Shown: in pieces, positions 35,604 to 45,500 of the stretch
Layout of the letters: each line of letters begins with the position of its first letter
How positions within the stretch are numbered: position 1 is the first letter of the stretch
NCBI GenBank assembly: GCA_900546665.1
Contig: URDY01000005.1
Location: forward strand, 1 to 64,000
Direction of reading: 5' to 3'
Length of the DNA: 64,000 bases
Source: an uncultured Paraprevotella sp.
GTDB taxonomy: Bacteria > Bacteroidota > Bacteroidia > Bacteroidales > Bacteroidaceae
Notes under the pieces: model-generated
The model's database searches: none
What the model was told of the DNA's origin: nothing
Seen by the model: only the letters and a program-made list of their open reading frames with translations
Program-made: the position numbers and the translations under genes

Positions 35604-36320
35604 ATGAAAAAAACAATTTCAACAACCATTCTCATCATGGCCTGCATCCTATTCGAAGGATGTATCACCATCAAGGCTTCTCAAACAGACCGTAACATGT
35701 ACGGCCAGACGCAAACAACGGACGACTGCACGACCCGGTCCGTCAAGATGAGCAACGTGACAGAGGTCACCTCTTCTGCCGTAACCGATATTATTTACCG
35801 GCAAGGCCGGAACTGCACCGTCGAACTGAAAGGCAGTTCCTGCAATCTGAACAGGATCATCATAGAAACAGAAGGCAGCAGACTGATCATCAAAGAGAAG
35901 GACAAGAACAAAAAGGACAAGAATAAATCAGACAATGTGACGGTCTTCATCACCGCCCCCAGCCTTGAACACATCAGCTTTTCGGGTGTAGGCGACATAT
36001 CCATGCCGGAAGAAGTCAAACTGCGCACCTTCAGCTGCACACATAAAGGCGTGGGTAACATCCGGCTCAACGACCTGACCTGCGACAACGTATCAGTCGA
36101 TGCCAAAGGCGTAGGCGACGTCAACATAAACGGCCATGTCCGCCAGACCACCTCCATCACCCACAGCGGAGTCGGCAATATTAATCTCAACGTCCATACC
36201 GACAAGCTCATCATCAGAAGCCAGGGCGTGGGAGACGTCAATCTCTCAGGAAAAGCCGCGAATTACGACATCTCTAACAACAAGGTGGGAAAACTCAACA
36301 CTTCCAATCTTTCAAAATAA
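35604..36320 (+). CDS. DUF2807 (GIN-domain) exported protein
   Basis: A 238-residue exported protein with a DUF2807 (putative adhesin head, GIN) domain. The N-terminal segment ends in FEGC, suggesting lipid anchoring, though the box is not ideal. From about residue 50 it folds as a right-handed beta-helix; repeated GVGD or GVGN turns (SGVGDIS, KGVGNIR, KGVGDVN, SGVGNIN, QGVGDVN) recur about every 18-22 residues. It is the last gene of the efflux operon, followed by a strong terminator. The function of these proteins is not established; here it may be an extracytoplasmic accessory of the transporter (inference). Confidence 0.82.
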   Translation: MKKTISTTILIMACILFEGCITIKASQTDRNMYGQTQTTDDCTTRSVKMSNVTEVTSSAVTDIIYRQGRNCTVELKGSSCNLNRIIIETEGSRLIIKEKDKNKKDKNKSDNVTVFITAPSLEHISFSGVGDISMPEEVKLRTFSCTHKGVGNIRLNDLTCDNVSVDAKGVGDVNINGHVRQTTSITHSGVGNINLNVHTDKLIIRSQGVGDVNLSGKAANYDISNNKVGKLNTSNLSK

Positions 36321-36412
36321 AAAGAGCGACTGTCATCACAGATACTATTGGTCGGAAATCCTTTTCGCCAGTTTTTAAACTACTTTTTCTCAAGATAAGT
36401 TAATAATTGAAA

Positions 36413-36450
36413 GCCGGTTTTTCCCCGCGATGGAGAAAAACCGGCATTTT
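36413..36450 (+). terminator. Terminator of the efflux operon
   Basis: GCCGGTTTTTC (36413-36423) pairs perfectly with GAAAAACCGGC (36435-36445), followed by ATTTTT. It closes the tolC-to-DUF2807 transcription unit. Confidence 0.88.
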
Positions 36451-36587
36451 TCAATAACAACGAAATGAACGGACTTCAGTTATTTTCGATAATATTTTAA
36501 ATTAGTAGTCCACACTGATATTCAAACAAGGTTTTTCGTTATATTTCATGGAATGAAGCCTTGCCATTCGATAAGGGACACATTACT

Positions 36588-37988
36588 CTACTGATTATTC
36601 TCCCATACAAAGGCACTCAGCAGTTTGTCCATTTGCGACATGGCATAGAGTGGGCAGATTTGTACGTGACGTACTGCATTATTATCCTTGACATCTTGAT
36701 ACTCAAAGCTTCCAAAGTTCTCCATTGAGCATCTAAGGGCATTGTCCAAATGCTTTTCGTTCATAAACAGCCAAAGGCTCTTCATTCCGCCTTGCATTCC
36801 CGCCTTCACCTCGATGGGAACAACTTGCTGCTTATATGTCACAAGATAATCAATCTCTGCAGAGGAATTTTTTGCCATTCTAAGCCAGTAAAACAAGTCA
36901 TGGCGGATGTTAGGAGTTTTGTAGTGCAGCATTTCCAGTCCTGCAACCATTTCTGCCATCGGTCCTTTGTTTGCCAATTCTGAAACATCGGATGTCAGGA
37001 TTTGGGTTATTAACTCACTTACATCGCCAGTCGTCATATTCAGCAGACGCAACATCAAACCAGTGTCAAGCAAAAGCATCTTACGATAGGAATAATCAGC
37101 CTCACTTCCTAAAGGTACGCCATTGGCTGACGTATGTGTGACTGGAATCAGTATGCCTGCAAGAATAAGCATTTCAAGGGCTTTTTTCACTTCTGAAGTA
37201 CTATAACTGCCGCCGACCGCAGAATAGACAAACTTTTTAGTGGCTTGAACGGCAGCACTACGCATGGTCAGCCGCAAAAGCATGGGATCAACACGCTTCT
37301 TATATTTCGGGAAATCGTCTTCATAGGTAACGACAATATCATCCTGCACCTCCTGGCAAGCCAGATAGTCGTGGGTCTCCACCCACTTGCTCACGGCTTC
37401 AGGCATTCCGCCAACAAGTATGAAAGTACGGAGCAGCCCCACCAACTTTTCATAGAGAGGAGCTGGCAGCGGTGCTGATGACGTAGCCTTATTCCGCGCC
37501 TCAATAAGCAAATTCTCGCCATTAGCAAGCAAGAATTCATCAAACGTCATCGGAAACATAAACATCGAGTGAATCCTGCCGACACCAAATGTTGGCAGTT
37601 CTTCAAGTGCGAACTCCAACAAAGAGCCTGCAGCTATCACATGAAGTTCGGGCATGTCCTCTTTGAAAAACCGGAGTGACATGACGGCTTCGGGACAAGC
37701 CTGAATCTCATCAAGAAACAGAAGTGTGCTTCCTGGTTCTATCGGCTTACCGGCAATAGCCGCCATTTGCGGAACAATTCGCTTCACATCAATATCGCCT
37801 TGAAACAGCTGCTTATATGAAGGTTGCCGTTCAAAGTTCACCTCCACAAAGCTCTTGAATTTCTGACTCAGATGACGAACTGCCGTTGACTTTCCTACCT
37901 GACGCGCACCTCTTAACAGCAAAGGTTTATGTGAAGACCTTTGTGACCATTCCAACAAATATCCGTCTATCATTCTTGGATAATACAT
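36588..37988 (-). CDS. AAA_14/DUF4143 ATPase
   Basis: A 466-residue protein of the AAA_14 plus DUF4143 type. The N-terminal ATPase has Walker A LLRGARQVGKSTAV (about residues 24-37) and Walker B TLLFLDEIQACPEAV (about 88-102), then HVIAAGSLLEFAL, the sensor-1-like segment. The C-terminal DUF4143 domain (about 200-420) contains GSYSTSEVKKALEML and the nuclease-like end WLRMAKNSSAEIDYLVTYKQQVVPIEVKAG, with an ExK core. Such proteins occur in many near-paralogous copies in Bacteroidetes, and their cellular role is unsettled. It is transcribed alone and has no neighbours of related function. Confidence 0.88.
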   Translation of the reverse strand: MYYPRMIDGYLLEWSQRSSHKPLLLRGARQVGKSTAVRHLSQKFKSFVEVNFERQPSYKQLFQGDIDVKRIVPQMAAIAGKPIEPGSTLLFLDEIQACPEAVMSLRFFKEDMPELHVIAAGSLLEFALEELPTFGVGRIHSMFMFPMTFDEFLLANGENLLIEARNKATSSAPLPAPLYEKLVGLLRTFILVGGMPEAVSKWVETHDYLACQEVQDDIVVTYEDDFPKYKKRVDPMLLRLTMRSAAVQATKKFVYSAVGGSYSTSEVKKALEMLILAGILIPVTHTSANGVPLGSEADYSYRKMLLLDTGLMLRLLNMTTGDVSELITQILTSDVSELANKGPMAEMVAGLEMLHYKTPNIRHDLFYWLRMAKNSSAEIDYLVTYKQQVVPIEVKAGMQGGMKSLWLFMNEKHLDNALRCSMENFGSFEYQDVKDNNAVRHVQICPLYAMSQMDKLLSAFVWENNQ

Positions 37989-38231
37989 AACTCTAAGATA
38001 CTTTATAATTTGTCTGTAAAAGTATAAAATTAAAATTATCCAAGGAAATATTTCTCAATAATTTTCAAAAATACAAGGTATTATTTAAGTATCATTGAAT
38101 ATTTTCCCATCTAATAAAATCGTCAAAAATCAACTTTTCCAATCATTTTCGATATTCATCTGATTTTGTATTGAGACATCAATTCCCAACATTAAAGTTG
38201 TGGAATGAAAAACATTTCCATGTTAGCCCAT

Positions 38232-38268
38232 ATAAAAAAGGTATGCAAGAAAAATACAAGCATACCTT
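38232..38268 (-). terminator. Orphan terminator-like hairpin
   Basis: AAGGTATGC (38238-38246) pairs with GCATACCTT (38260-38268). On the minus strand a run of T residues follows, as in an intrinsic terminator. No minus-strand gene lies immediately upstream, so it may be the relic of a lost gene or end an antisense transcript. Confidence 0.35.
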
Positions 38269-38436
38269 CTAGACAAATTTTTAAATATGAGATTTTCTTT
38301 TCTTCACAAACATTCCAAAGCAAACAGCAGCCATTGGCTATCCGGACAAACAAATCTTCCCCCTGCAACAGCCATTCTTAAAAGGTCCGATCCGGAAAAC
38401 AACCGGACAAATACCGCCGTATTCCGGAAAATATAC

Positions 38437-38444
38437 TATCTTTG
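38437..38444 (+). promoter_or_regulatory. -7 element of the slyD-aroC unit
   Basis: TATCTTTG, a perfect -7 box, about 37 bases before the ATG at 38481. The -33 region lacks a clear TTTG. Confidence 0.5.
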
Positions 38445-38480
38445 CATGCTAAAAAGCAAGTTATAAACAAAAAACATATT

Positions 38481-39095
38481 ATGGATACGACATCAAACAA
38501 GTACATCACCGTAGCCTACGAACTGTACGCCGATTACAACGGCAAAAACGAATTAGTGGAAAAAGCACCGGCAGAACATCCTTTCCAGTTCATTTCCGGC
38601 ATGGGACTCGCACTGGATGCCTTTGAAGGCCAGATCGTCCCCTTGCAGAAAGGCGACCACTTTGATTTCACGCTTTCAGTAGAAGAAGCTTATGGCGAAT
38701 ATGATCAGGAAAGCGTTTTGGAAGTCAGCAAGGACATTTTCAAAATCAACGGCCATTTCGACAGCGATCGTATTTATCCGGGCAATGTGGTTCCATTGAT
38801 GAACAGCGAAGGCGCACGCTTCAACGGCACCATCGTGGAAGTGAAAGACAATACCGTCACAGTTGATCTTAATCACCCGTTAGCCGGAAAAGCCTTGCAT
38901 TTCGTTGGTGAAGTGACTGAGAACCGCGAAGCCACCAAAGAAGAAATCCAGCAATTGCTGAACATGCTCAGCGGCGAAGGCGGATGCGGCGGTTGCGGTG
39001 GCGGATGCTGCGGAGGCGGATGCGACGATGACGACGACTGCTGCGGAGGCGGTAACCACGGAGGCGGTTGCTGCGGTGGCGGACACTGCCATTAA
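38481..39095 (+). CDS. SlyD-like FKBP-type peptidyl-prolyl isomerase
   Basis: A 204-residue peptidyl-prolyl cis-trans isomerase and chaperone of the SlyD type. The FKBP core is split by an insert-in-flap domain: VAYELYADYNGK at the start, then FQFISGMGLALDAFEGQIVPLQKGD, the flap (about 75-130), and ATKEEIQQLLNM after the closing strand. The C-terminal tail (about 170-204) is made of Gly, Cys and His with an acidic patch (CDDDDDCC) and ends HCH. This is a metal-binding tail like that of E. coli SlyD, so a nickel or zinc role is likely. The ATG at 38481 is chosen because an upstream alternative start falls inside the promoter. aroC follows after 46 bases. Confidence 0.88.
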   Translation: MDTTSNKYITVAYELYADYNGKNELVEKAPAEHPFQFISGMGLALDAFEGQIVPLQKGDHFDFTLSVEEAYGEYDQESVLEVSKDIFKINGHFDSDRIYPGNVVPLMNSEGARFNGTIVEVKDNTVTVDLNHPLAGKALHFVGEVTENREATKEEIQQLLNMLSGEGGCGGCGGGCCGGGCDDDDDCCGGGNHGGGCCGGGHCH

Positions 39096-39141
39096 TCCGT
39101 TCCAGTTAATACTCCATATAACCAAATACTGATCTTTCATC

Positions 39142-40218
39142 ATGAGCAATACATTCGGTCATATATTCCGTCTGACCACCTTCGGCGAAAGCCACGGACC
39201 CGGCGTAGGCGGCGTGATAGACGGTTTCCCAGCCGGCATCAGTGTAGACATGGACTTCATACAGTCGGAACTGAACCGTCGCCGTCCCGGACAAAGCAGC
39301 CTTACCACCCCCCGCAAGGAAGCGGACCAGGTGGAATTCCTGTCCGGCATCTTTGAAGGACAGACCACCGGTTGTCCCATCGGTTTTCTGGTACGTAACA
39401 CCAACCAGCATTCCAACGACTACGACAATATCCGGAACCTGTTCCGCCCGTCACATGCCGATTTCACCTATACCAGCAAATACGGCTTGCGCGACCATCG
39501 CGGCGGTGGACGTTCGTCGGCCCGTGAAACCATTTCACGCTGTGTTGGCGGCGCGTTGGCCAAACTGGCACTCCGCCAGTTAGGCATCGAGGTATACGCC
39601 TATACGTCACAAGTCGGCTCCATCGCACTCGACAAGGACTATCAGGCTTATGATCCGGCACTGATAGAATCCAATCCGGTACGTTGCCCGGACGAAAAGA
39701 AAGCGGCCGAAATGCAGGCACTCATAGAAGAAGTCAAAGCCGTAGGCGACACCATCGGAGGCATTATAACCGGCGTGGTCAAAGGTTGCCCAGTAGGATT
39801 AGGCGAACCGGCATTCGACAAGCTGCACGCTTCTCTCGGACAGGCCATGCTCAGCATCAATGCCGTGAAAGGCTTTGAATACGGACTGGGCTTTGCCGGT
39901 GTCAGCCAGCGGGGCAGCGAACAGAACGACGTGTTCATCCCGCACGAAGGAGGTATTTCCACCCGCACCAACCGGAGCGGTGGCATCCAGGGAGGTATCA
40001 GTAACGGACAGGACATTTATTTCAGAGTGGCTTTCAAGCCCGTGGCTACGATTCTGATGGAACAGGAAACCGTCACGCTCGACGGCACCCCGACCACACT
40101 GAAAGCCCGCGGACGCCACGATGCCTGCGTACTGCCACGGGCCGTACCGGTAGTAGAAGCCATGACGGCAATGACCATACTCGACCATTATCTGATGAAC
40201 AAGACCGTACATCTTTGA
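39142..40218 (+). CDS. aroC: Chorismate synthase
   Basis: A 358-residue chorismate synthase, which makes chorismate from EPSP with reduced FMN. All three signatures are visible: [15 protein letters not shown] near the N-terminus, [23 protein letters not shown] (about residues 122-144), and [19 protein letters not shown] near the end. [11 protein letters not shown] and [12 protein letters not shown] contribute to the active site. Length is normal. It is probably co-transcribed with the SlyD-like gene. The next clear terminator is 200 bases downstream. Confidence 0.97.
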   Translation: MSNTFGHIFRLTTFGESHGPGVGGVIDGFPAGISVDMDFIQSELNRRRPGQSSLTTPRKEADQVEFLSGIFEGQTTGCPIGFLVRNTNQHSNDYDNIRNLFRPSHADFTYTSKYGLRDHRGGGRSSARETISRCVGGALAKLALRQLGIEVYAYTSQVGSIALDKDYQAYDPALIESNPVRCPDEKKAAEMQALIEEVKAVGDTIGGIITGVVKGCPVGLGEPAFDKLHASLGQAMLSINAVKGFEYGLGFAGVSQRGSEQNDVFIPHEGGISTRTNRSGGIQGGISNGQDIYFRVAFKPVATILMEQETVTLDGTPTTLKARGRHDACVLPRAVPVVEAMTAMTILDHYLMNKTVHL

Positions 40219-40321
40219 AAAAAGAAGACGGTCAAAAAGACTTCGGACAACGAATAACGGCATTCGTAGGCAAAATAGGCTGTTCTGTAGATTTCAAGTT
40301 TCATATCACAAAAAGTGTGCG

Positions 40322-40329
40322 TATCTTTG
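40322..40329 (+). promoter_or_regulatory. -7 element of the candidate small RNA
   Basis: TATCTTTG, a perfect Bacteroidetes -7 box in a region with no downstream reading frame. A TATCACA sequence lies about 12 bases upstream. The -33 element is only partial. Confidence 0.45.
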
Positions 40330-40335
40330 TCATGC

Positions 40336-40458
40336 AGAAAAGATGAATTTTTCATGCACGAATAAAGTTGTGAAACTTTAAGAATAGCTTAGTTAAAGTC
40401 TAGTTTAGTTTTTGTGTTGATTCCTCTTCCAATAGCGATTGGGAGAGGAATCTTTTTT
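40336..40458 (+). ncRNA. Candidate small structured RNA
   Basis: A region of about 120 bases, without a reading frame, begins just after a perfect -7 box and ends at a strong intrinsic terminator. In between are a small hairpin (ATGAA/TTCAT, 40343-40355) and a 7-base stem TAAAGTT/AACTTTA closed by a GTGA (GNRA-type) tetraloop (40363-40380). It could be an independent sRNA, or simply the 3' end of the aroC transcript. No known RNA family was recognised. Confidence 0.4.
40419..40458 (+). terminator. Intrinsic terminator after aroC / candidate sRNA
   Basis: GATTCCTCTTCCAAT and ATTGGGAGAGGAATC form a 15-base stem with a single wobble pair, a 4-base loop, and six T residues. Confidence 0.9.
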
Positions 40459-40498
40459 AATGACAGCCCCAAGCCTCCATATTCTTATTCAGTCAGAT

Positions 40499-41683
40499 TC
40501 ATTCCGGCTTAATTTCCAGAATCTCTCTCACCAGATAGACTCCGGGATAATCTGCCGCAAAACCATCCGTACGCTTGCCGTCATATTCCACCTTAAGGGT
40601 AGCATTTACCGGTTTACCGTTCTTCATACCTCCGGTGATCTTGTCATATCTCTCATTCAACTTGCCGGTTTGATCCACAATCCAGTATTCTTCCGAACTG
40701 CCTTCCGGCTTGAAGGAACGTACTTCATGACCGATACATAAAGTCCCTTTCAAGGTATACAATATATCTGCAGACGGTGCGGACAGATTTGTATTTTGTC
40801 TGGAGGAAGCCGCAGTCAAAACGACACTGTTTTCATCGAACAACGGAGCCTCCTGTCCGATCTCCATAAACAGAGCCTTTCCGGGATTACGCTCATCAAT
40901 CTCAAAATACCTTTGTCCGCTGTTACCGACTCCCCAGCCATTACAGGTCACCGGCACAGGTTCCGATTTCATTTGTTGTTCTGTCTTTCGGGCATAACTT
41001 CCATCCGGCACCATTACATATCGGCGTACTCCCTTCCTCCCCGATTCCATTTCACGGAACTTACAGGTTTGTTTTGGGTCCCAACCAGCAGAATGTTCCA
41101 GTTCGGCAATGACATCATTAATGTCATTATGAGGCAAATCAAAGACTCTTATAAGCGGATGTGGTGCAGACATTCCCGGTCTGACCAGAACGATACCCGG
41201 CAAAGACGGATCGGCCACAAGTCTGATCTCATCATTCGTCTGAACCCATAGTTTCAGACCCGCCCCATTCAATTCCTTCCATACAAATCCATCATAAGCT
41301 TGTCGGGAAGGTTTCCTGACTTCTGACTGATCTGCCATGTCAGCGTTTGTCTTGACGAACACCATCTCCCTTATTCCTTTTCTCACAACCAGCGTATCAC
41401 GATCTGCCCTTACAATATCAAGCGTATCCGAAAATGGTATAGTCTGGCCGTTTCCGATACTTTCACCGGACAAAATCAATGCTCCATCGGCAATGGTCCA
41501 ATGATGATAAGACAAAGTACTCATACCAACAGATTCAGCACTGCCGTCACTTTTCAGATTCATCCCCTGCACATAGTCTCCGCCTTGTGGTATTTGTTCC
41601 AACCATAATCCTTCCAGATCCTTCATGTTATACTCCGCACAGGAAAATAAGACCAAAGAAGACAAAAAACACAACTTTTTCAT
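40499..41683 (-). CDS. Lipocalin-like / NlpE C-terminal domain lipoprotein
   Basis: A 394-residue lipoprotein. The start at 41683 gives the signal MKKLCFLSSLVLFSC with Cys15 lipidated; the frame is open 12 codons further but without a signal-like start. The N-terminal part (about 20-105) resembles the lipocalin-like domains of Bacteroidetes lipoproteins (LEGLWLEQ, then alternating strands). The last 85 residues, with TLKGTLCIGHEVRSFKPEG and YWIVDQTGKL, match the NlpE C-terminal OB-fold pattern. The middle (about 130-300) was not recognised. An envelope role, possibly in sensing or copper/adhesion stress as for NlpE, is inference. Transcribed alone. Confidence 0.68.
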   Translation of the reverse strand: MKKLCFLSSLVLFSCAEYNMKDLEGLWLEQIPQGGDYVQGMNLKSDGSAESVGMSTLSYHHWTIADGALILSGESIGNGQTIPFSDTLDIVRADRDTLVVRKGIREMVFVKTNADMADQSEVRKPSRQAYDGFVWKELNGAGLKLWVQTNDEIRLVADPSLPGIVLVRPGMSAPHPLIRVFDLPHNDINDVIAELEHSAGWDPKQTCKFREMESGRKGVRRYVMVPDGSYARKTEQQMKSEPVPVTCNGWGVGNSGQRYFEIDERNPGKALFMEIGQEAPLFDENSVVLTAASSRQNTNLSAPSADILYTLKGTLCIGHEVRSFKPEGSSEEYWIVDQTGKLNERYDKITGGMKNGKPVNATLKVEYDGKRTDGFAADYPGVYLVREILEIKPE

Positions 41684-42003
41684 AATACTTTCTGATTGAC
41701 CAATAATATTATACAACAAATTTCTCTTCAGGTTAAGCCATATCCGGGAAGATCAAGACAATCAGTCCGGATATGTCTCAAATATAGTTTTTAAAAAACA
41801 AATACTCTGCTCTGATCTTATAATTGATATTAACTGAACTGAAGTTTATTTAAAAAGCCTGGAAATACCATGCCATAACAGCATGACGACATCCCTCCCC
41901 TATACTGTCTATCGACATCAAACCTCCTTCACCTCTTCACCTCCCTTTATTGGTGCGGGTTTCAAGGTGAACCACCCCTTCACCTCTTCTACACCTTCTT
42001 CAG
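41684..42003. other. Non-coding gap left of the G-free repeat
   Basis: No gene. The first part is A+T-rich and should hold the promoter of the NlpE-like gene, although no TAnnTTTG match was found. From about 41890 it becomes pyrimidine-rich with CACCTCTTC-type words that grade into the tandem repeat. Confidence 0.6.
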
Positions 42004-42290
42004 CCATATCCCTCCCTTACCCTTTACCTCTTACCTAAAATACACCACCTCCTACCTTTTACCTCTTACCCTTTACCCCTTACCTAAAATACACCACTTC
42101 CTACCTTTTACCTCTTACCCTTTACCCCTTACCTAAAATACACCAACCTCCTACCTTTTACCTCTTACCCTTTACCTCTTACCTAAAATACACCACCTCC
42201 TACCTTTTACCTCTTACCCTTTACCTCTTACCTAAAATACACCGCCTCCTACCCTTTACCTCTTACCCTTTACCCCTTACCTTAAATCCA
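42004..42290. repeat. G-free 49-base tandem repeat
   Basis: About six degenerate copies of a 49-base unit (one of 50). The copies are anchored by TACCTAAAATACACC at 42032, 42081, 42130, 42180 and 42229, with a decayed copy at 42278. Within the unit TTACCY words recur every 6-7 bases. The plus strand has no G at all from 42004 to 42243. The complementary strand is purine-rich with many GG and GGG runs. It lies about 255 bases before gltB. Confidence 0.9.
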
Positions 42291-42359
42291 CCTGCCTTTT
42301 ATCCAATATCCCCATCACCTTACAAAACCTAAAATTTTATTTTACAAAACATCATAATG

Positions 42360-42376
42360 ATATCAATTTGTGATAT
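42360..42376. promoter_or_regulatory. Palindrome in the gltB upstream region
   Basis: ATATCA, 5 bases, TGATAT, preceded by the smaller palindrome ATCAT-A-ATGAT (42351-42361). A TATCACAA copy lies at 42421-42428. Possible operator, 120-180 bases before gltB. Regulator unknown. Confidence 0.3.
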
Positions 42377-42497
42377 TTTGGTTTTAAAAAGAAACAAACA
42401 AGCTTATTATAACAACAAATTATCACAATCAAGCATATAGTAAATATTTTTATGACATAAAATAGAATTATATTAAATCATTTTGAAAGTATTTGTG

Positions 42498-42505
42498 TAT
42501 ATTTG
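42498..42505 (+). promoter_or_regulatory. Candidate -7 element of the gltB operon
   Basis: TATATTTG, a match to TAnnTTTG, 40 bases before the gltB ATG. The nearest TTTG upstream is too close for a standard -33 element. Confidence 0.5.
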
Positions 42506-42545
42506 CAAAACAAAAAGTCAGAATAACCAATAATATCATATACAA

Positions 42546-45500
42546 ATGCAAATAAACACATTAGAAAACAAACTTTTTATCACAGAAGAGAGAAAGTTTA
42601 GAGATACAGCACCAGTCGGACAAGGCGGTTTGTATTCTCAGGATTATGAACATGACGCTTGCGGTGTAGGTATGATTGTCAACCTGAACGGCAGCAAATC
42701 TCACGAACTGGTAGACTCCGCCCTTCGGGTTCTGGAAAATATGAAACACCGTGGTGCGGAAGGAGCGGACAACAAGACGGGCGATGGTGCAGGTATCATG
42801 GTACAGATTCCTCATGAGTTTATTCTGCTTCAGGGCATTCCCGTACCCGAAAAGGGTAAATACGGCACTGGCCTTATCTTTTTACCGAAAGACCAGAAAG
42901 AACAGGAACGCATCCTGAGCATCGTTATCGAGGAAGTGGAACGCGAGGGACTCACACTGATGCACCTGCGTGCCGTTCCGGTCAATTCGGATATTTTGGG
43001 ACAAAGTGCCCGCGAAACCGAACCGGACATCAAGCAGGTTTTCATTACCGGTACGACAAATCCGGAAAACCTGGAGCGCACACTCTACATTATCCGCAAG
43101 AAAATAGAGCAACGCGTACATCATAAGGATTTCTACATCGTCTCTCTGTCCAGCCGGACCATTATCTATAAAGGTATGCTTTCTTCCACGCAGGTAAGAG
43201 CCTACTTTACGGATCTGACACAGCCTTACTTCACCAGCGGACTGGCTATCGTACACTCCCGTTTCAGTACGAACACCTTCCCGACATGGAGCCTGGCTCA
43301 GCCGTTCCGTCTGTTGGCCCATAACGGTGAAATCAATACCATCCGCGGTAACCGGGGCTGGATGGAGGCGCGCGAAAGCGTACTCTCTACCCCGACTTTG
43401 GGTAATGTCAAAGACATACGTCCGATCATCCAACCGGACATGAGCGATTCCGCTTCACTTGACAACGTATTGGAATTCTTCGTCATGTCCGGTCTGAGTC
43501 TGCCGCATGCCATGGCCATGCTCGTACCGGAATCCTTCAACGACAAGAACCCGATCAGCGAAGATCTGAAAGCATTCTATGAATACCACTCCATCCTGAT
43601 GGAACCGTGGGACGGTCCGGCAGCCCTTCTGTTCAGCGACGGCCGGTATGCCGGTGGTATGCTCGACCGCAACGGTCTGCGTCCGGCCCGTTACCTCATT
43701 ACCCACGACGGCATGATGGTAGTAGCCAGCGAAGCCGGTGTCATCAGTTTCGAAGCTGAAAAGATCAAGGAAAAAGGACGCCTTCAACCCGGCAAGATCC
43801 TGATGGTGGACACCGAAGAAGGACGCATTTATTATGATGGCGAACTGAAGGAACAGCTGGCAGCTGCCAAGCCTTACCGCCAGTGGCTGGCCGCCAACCG
43901 CATCGAACTGGACACCCTGAAGAGCGGACGCAAAGTAGCCAATACCGTCGAGAATTACGACCGTCGGTTAAGGGCTTTCGGATTCACCCGCGAAGATGTG
44001 GAACGCCTCATCATGCCGATGTGCAGCAACGGTGCAGAACCGACCGCATCCATGGGTAACGACACGCCTCTGGCTGTCTTGAGCGGAAAGCCACAGCTGT
44101 TGTTCAACTATTTCCGCCAACAGTTTGCCCAGGTGACCAATCCGGCCATAGACCCCATACGTGAGGAACTGGTCATGTCACTGACCGAATATATCGGCGC
44201 CGTAGGCATGAACATCCTGCTGCCAAACGAAACACACTGCAAGATGGTTCGTCTGCCTCACCCGATCCTGACCAACACACAGCTTGACATCCTGTGCAAC
44301 ATCCGTTACAAGGGATTCAACACCGTGAAATTGCCCATGCTTTTCGAAGCCTCACGCGGAAAAGCCGGTCTTCAGGAAGCACTCGAACAACTCTGTAAGG
44401 CTGCCGAGCAGGCTGTTACCGACGGAGCCAACTATATCATCCTGTCCGACCGCGACATCGACGCTTCACATGCAGCCATCCCGTCATTGCTGGCCATCAG
44501 TGCCGTACACCACCACCTCATCAGCGTGCAGAAACGTGTGCAGACAGCCCTGATCGTTGAAAGCGGTGAAATCCGCGAGGTCATGCACGCCGCCCTCCTT
44601 TTGGGATATGGTGCCAGTGCCATCTGCCCGTACATGACTTATGCCGTACTGGACGATCTTGTCAAGAAAGGCGAAGTACAGATGAACTATGAAACCGCAG
44701 AAAAGAATTACATCAAGGCGATCTGCAAGGGACTCTACAAGATCATGAGCAAAATGGGTATCAGCACCATCCGTTCATACCGTGGCGCCAAGATATTCGA
44801 AGCCGTCGGCCTGAGCGAAGAACTGCTCAAGAGTTATTTCGGAACAGCAACCTCCACCATAGGCGGTATCCGTCTGGAAGAAATCGCCAAAGACTATATC
44901 ACTTTCCATGACAGCGGTTTCACACCTTCTGAAACAGATCCGCTCCTGCCTCATATCGGACAGATGTCTTACCGTAAAGACGGTGAAAAGCATGCCTGGA
45001 ACCCGGATACGATCAGTCTGCTTCAGCTGGCTACCCGCACAGGCAGTTACAAGAAGTTCAAGGAATTCACCCACACGGTAGACGAGAAAGAATCACCTAT
45101 TTTCCTGCGTGACTTCTTCGGATTCAAACGCAATCCCATCGACATTGAAAAGGTAGAACCTGTGGAAGACATTGTGAAACACTTTGTAACCGGCGCCATC
45201 TCTTTCGGTGCCATCAGCAAGGAAGCCCACGAGGCACTGGCACTGGCCATGAACGAACTGGGTGCACGCAGCAATACCGGCGAAGGTGGAGAGGACAGCA
45301 TCCGTTTCCATGAAAAGGTAGATGGCATCAGCCTCTCCAGCAAGACCAAACAGGTGGCTTCCGGCCGTTTCGGTGTAACGGCCGAATATCTGGTCAACGC
45401 TGAAGAAATACAGATCAAGGTGGCCCAGGGTGCCAAGCCGGGTGAAGGCGGACAGCTGCCGGGCTTCAAGGTCGACGAGATCATCGCCCGTACACGTCAC

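Larger units (their letters stand above)
37989..38480. other. Non-coding gap between the ATPase gene and the SlyD-like gene
   Basis: About 490 bases, A+T-rich, with no credible reading frame. It contains an orphan hairpin at 38238-38268 and, at its right end, the promoter of the SlyD-like gene. No repeats, RNA gene or mobile-element ends were recognised. Confidence 0.6.

Noticed and set aside
40301-40310. Third TATCACA operator copy before the candidate small RNA
   Set aside because: A single 7-base match without an inverted partner is expected by chance several times in 64 kb.
42004-42290. CRISPR-like array
   Set aside because: The whole 49-base period is repeated with small changes; there are no unique spacers, no palindromic repeat and no cas genes. 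It is a tandem repeat.
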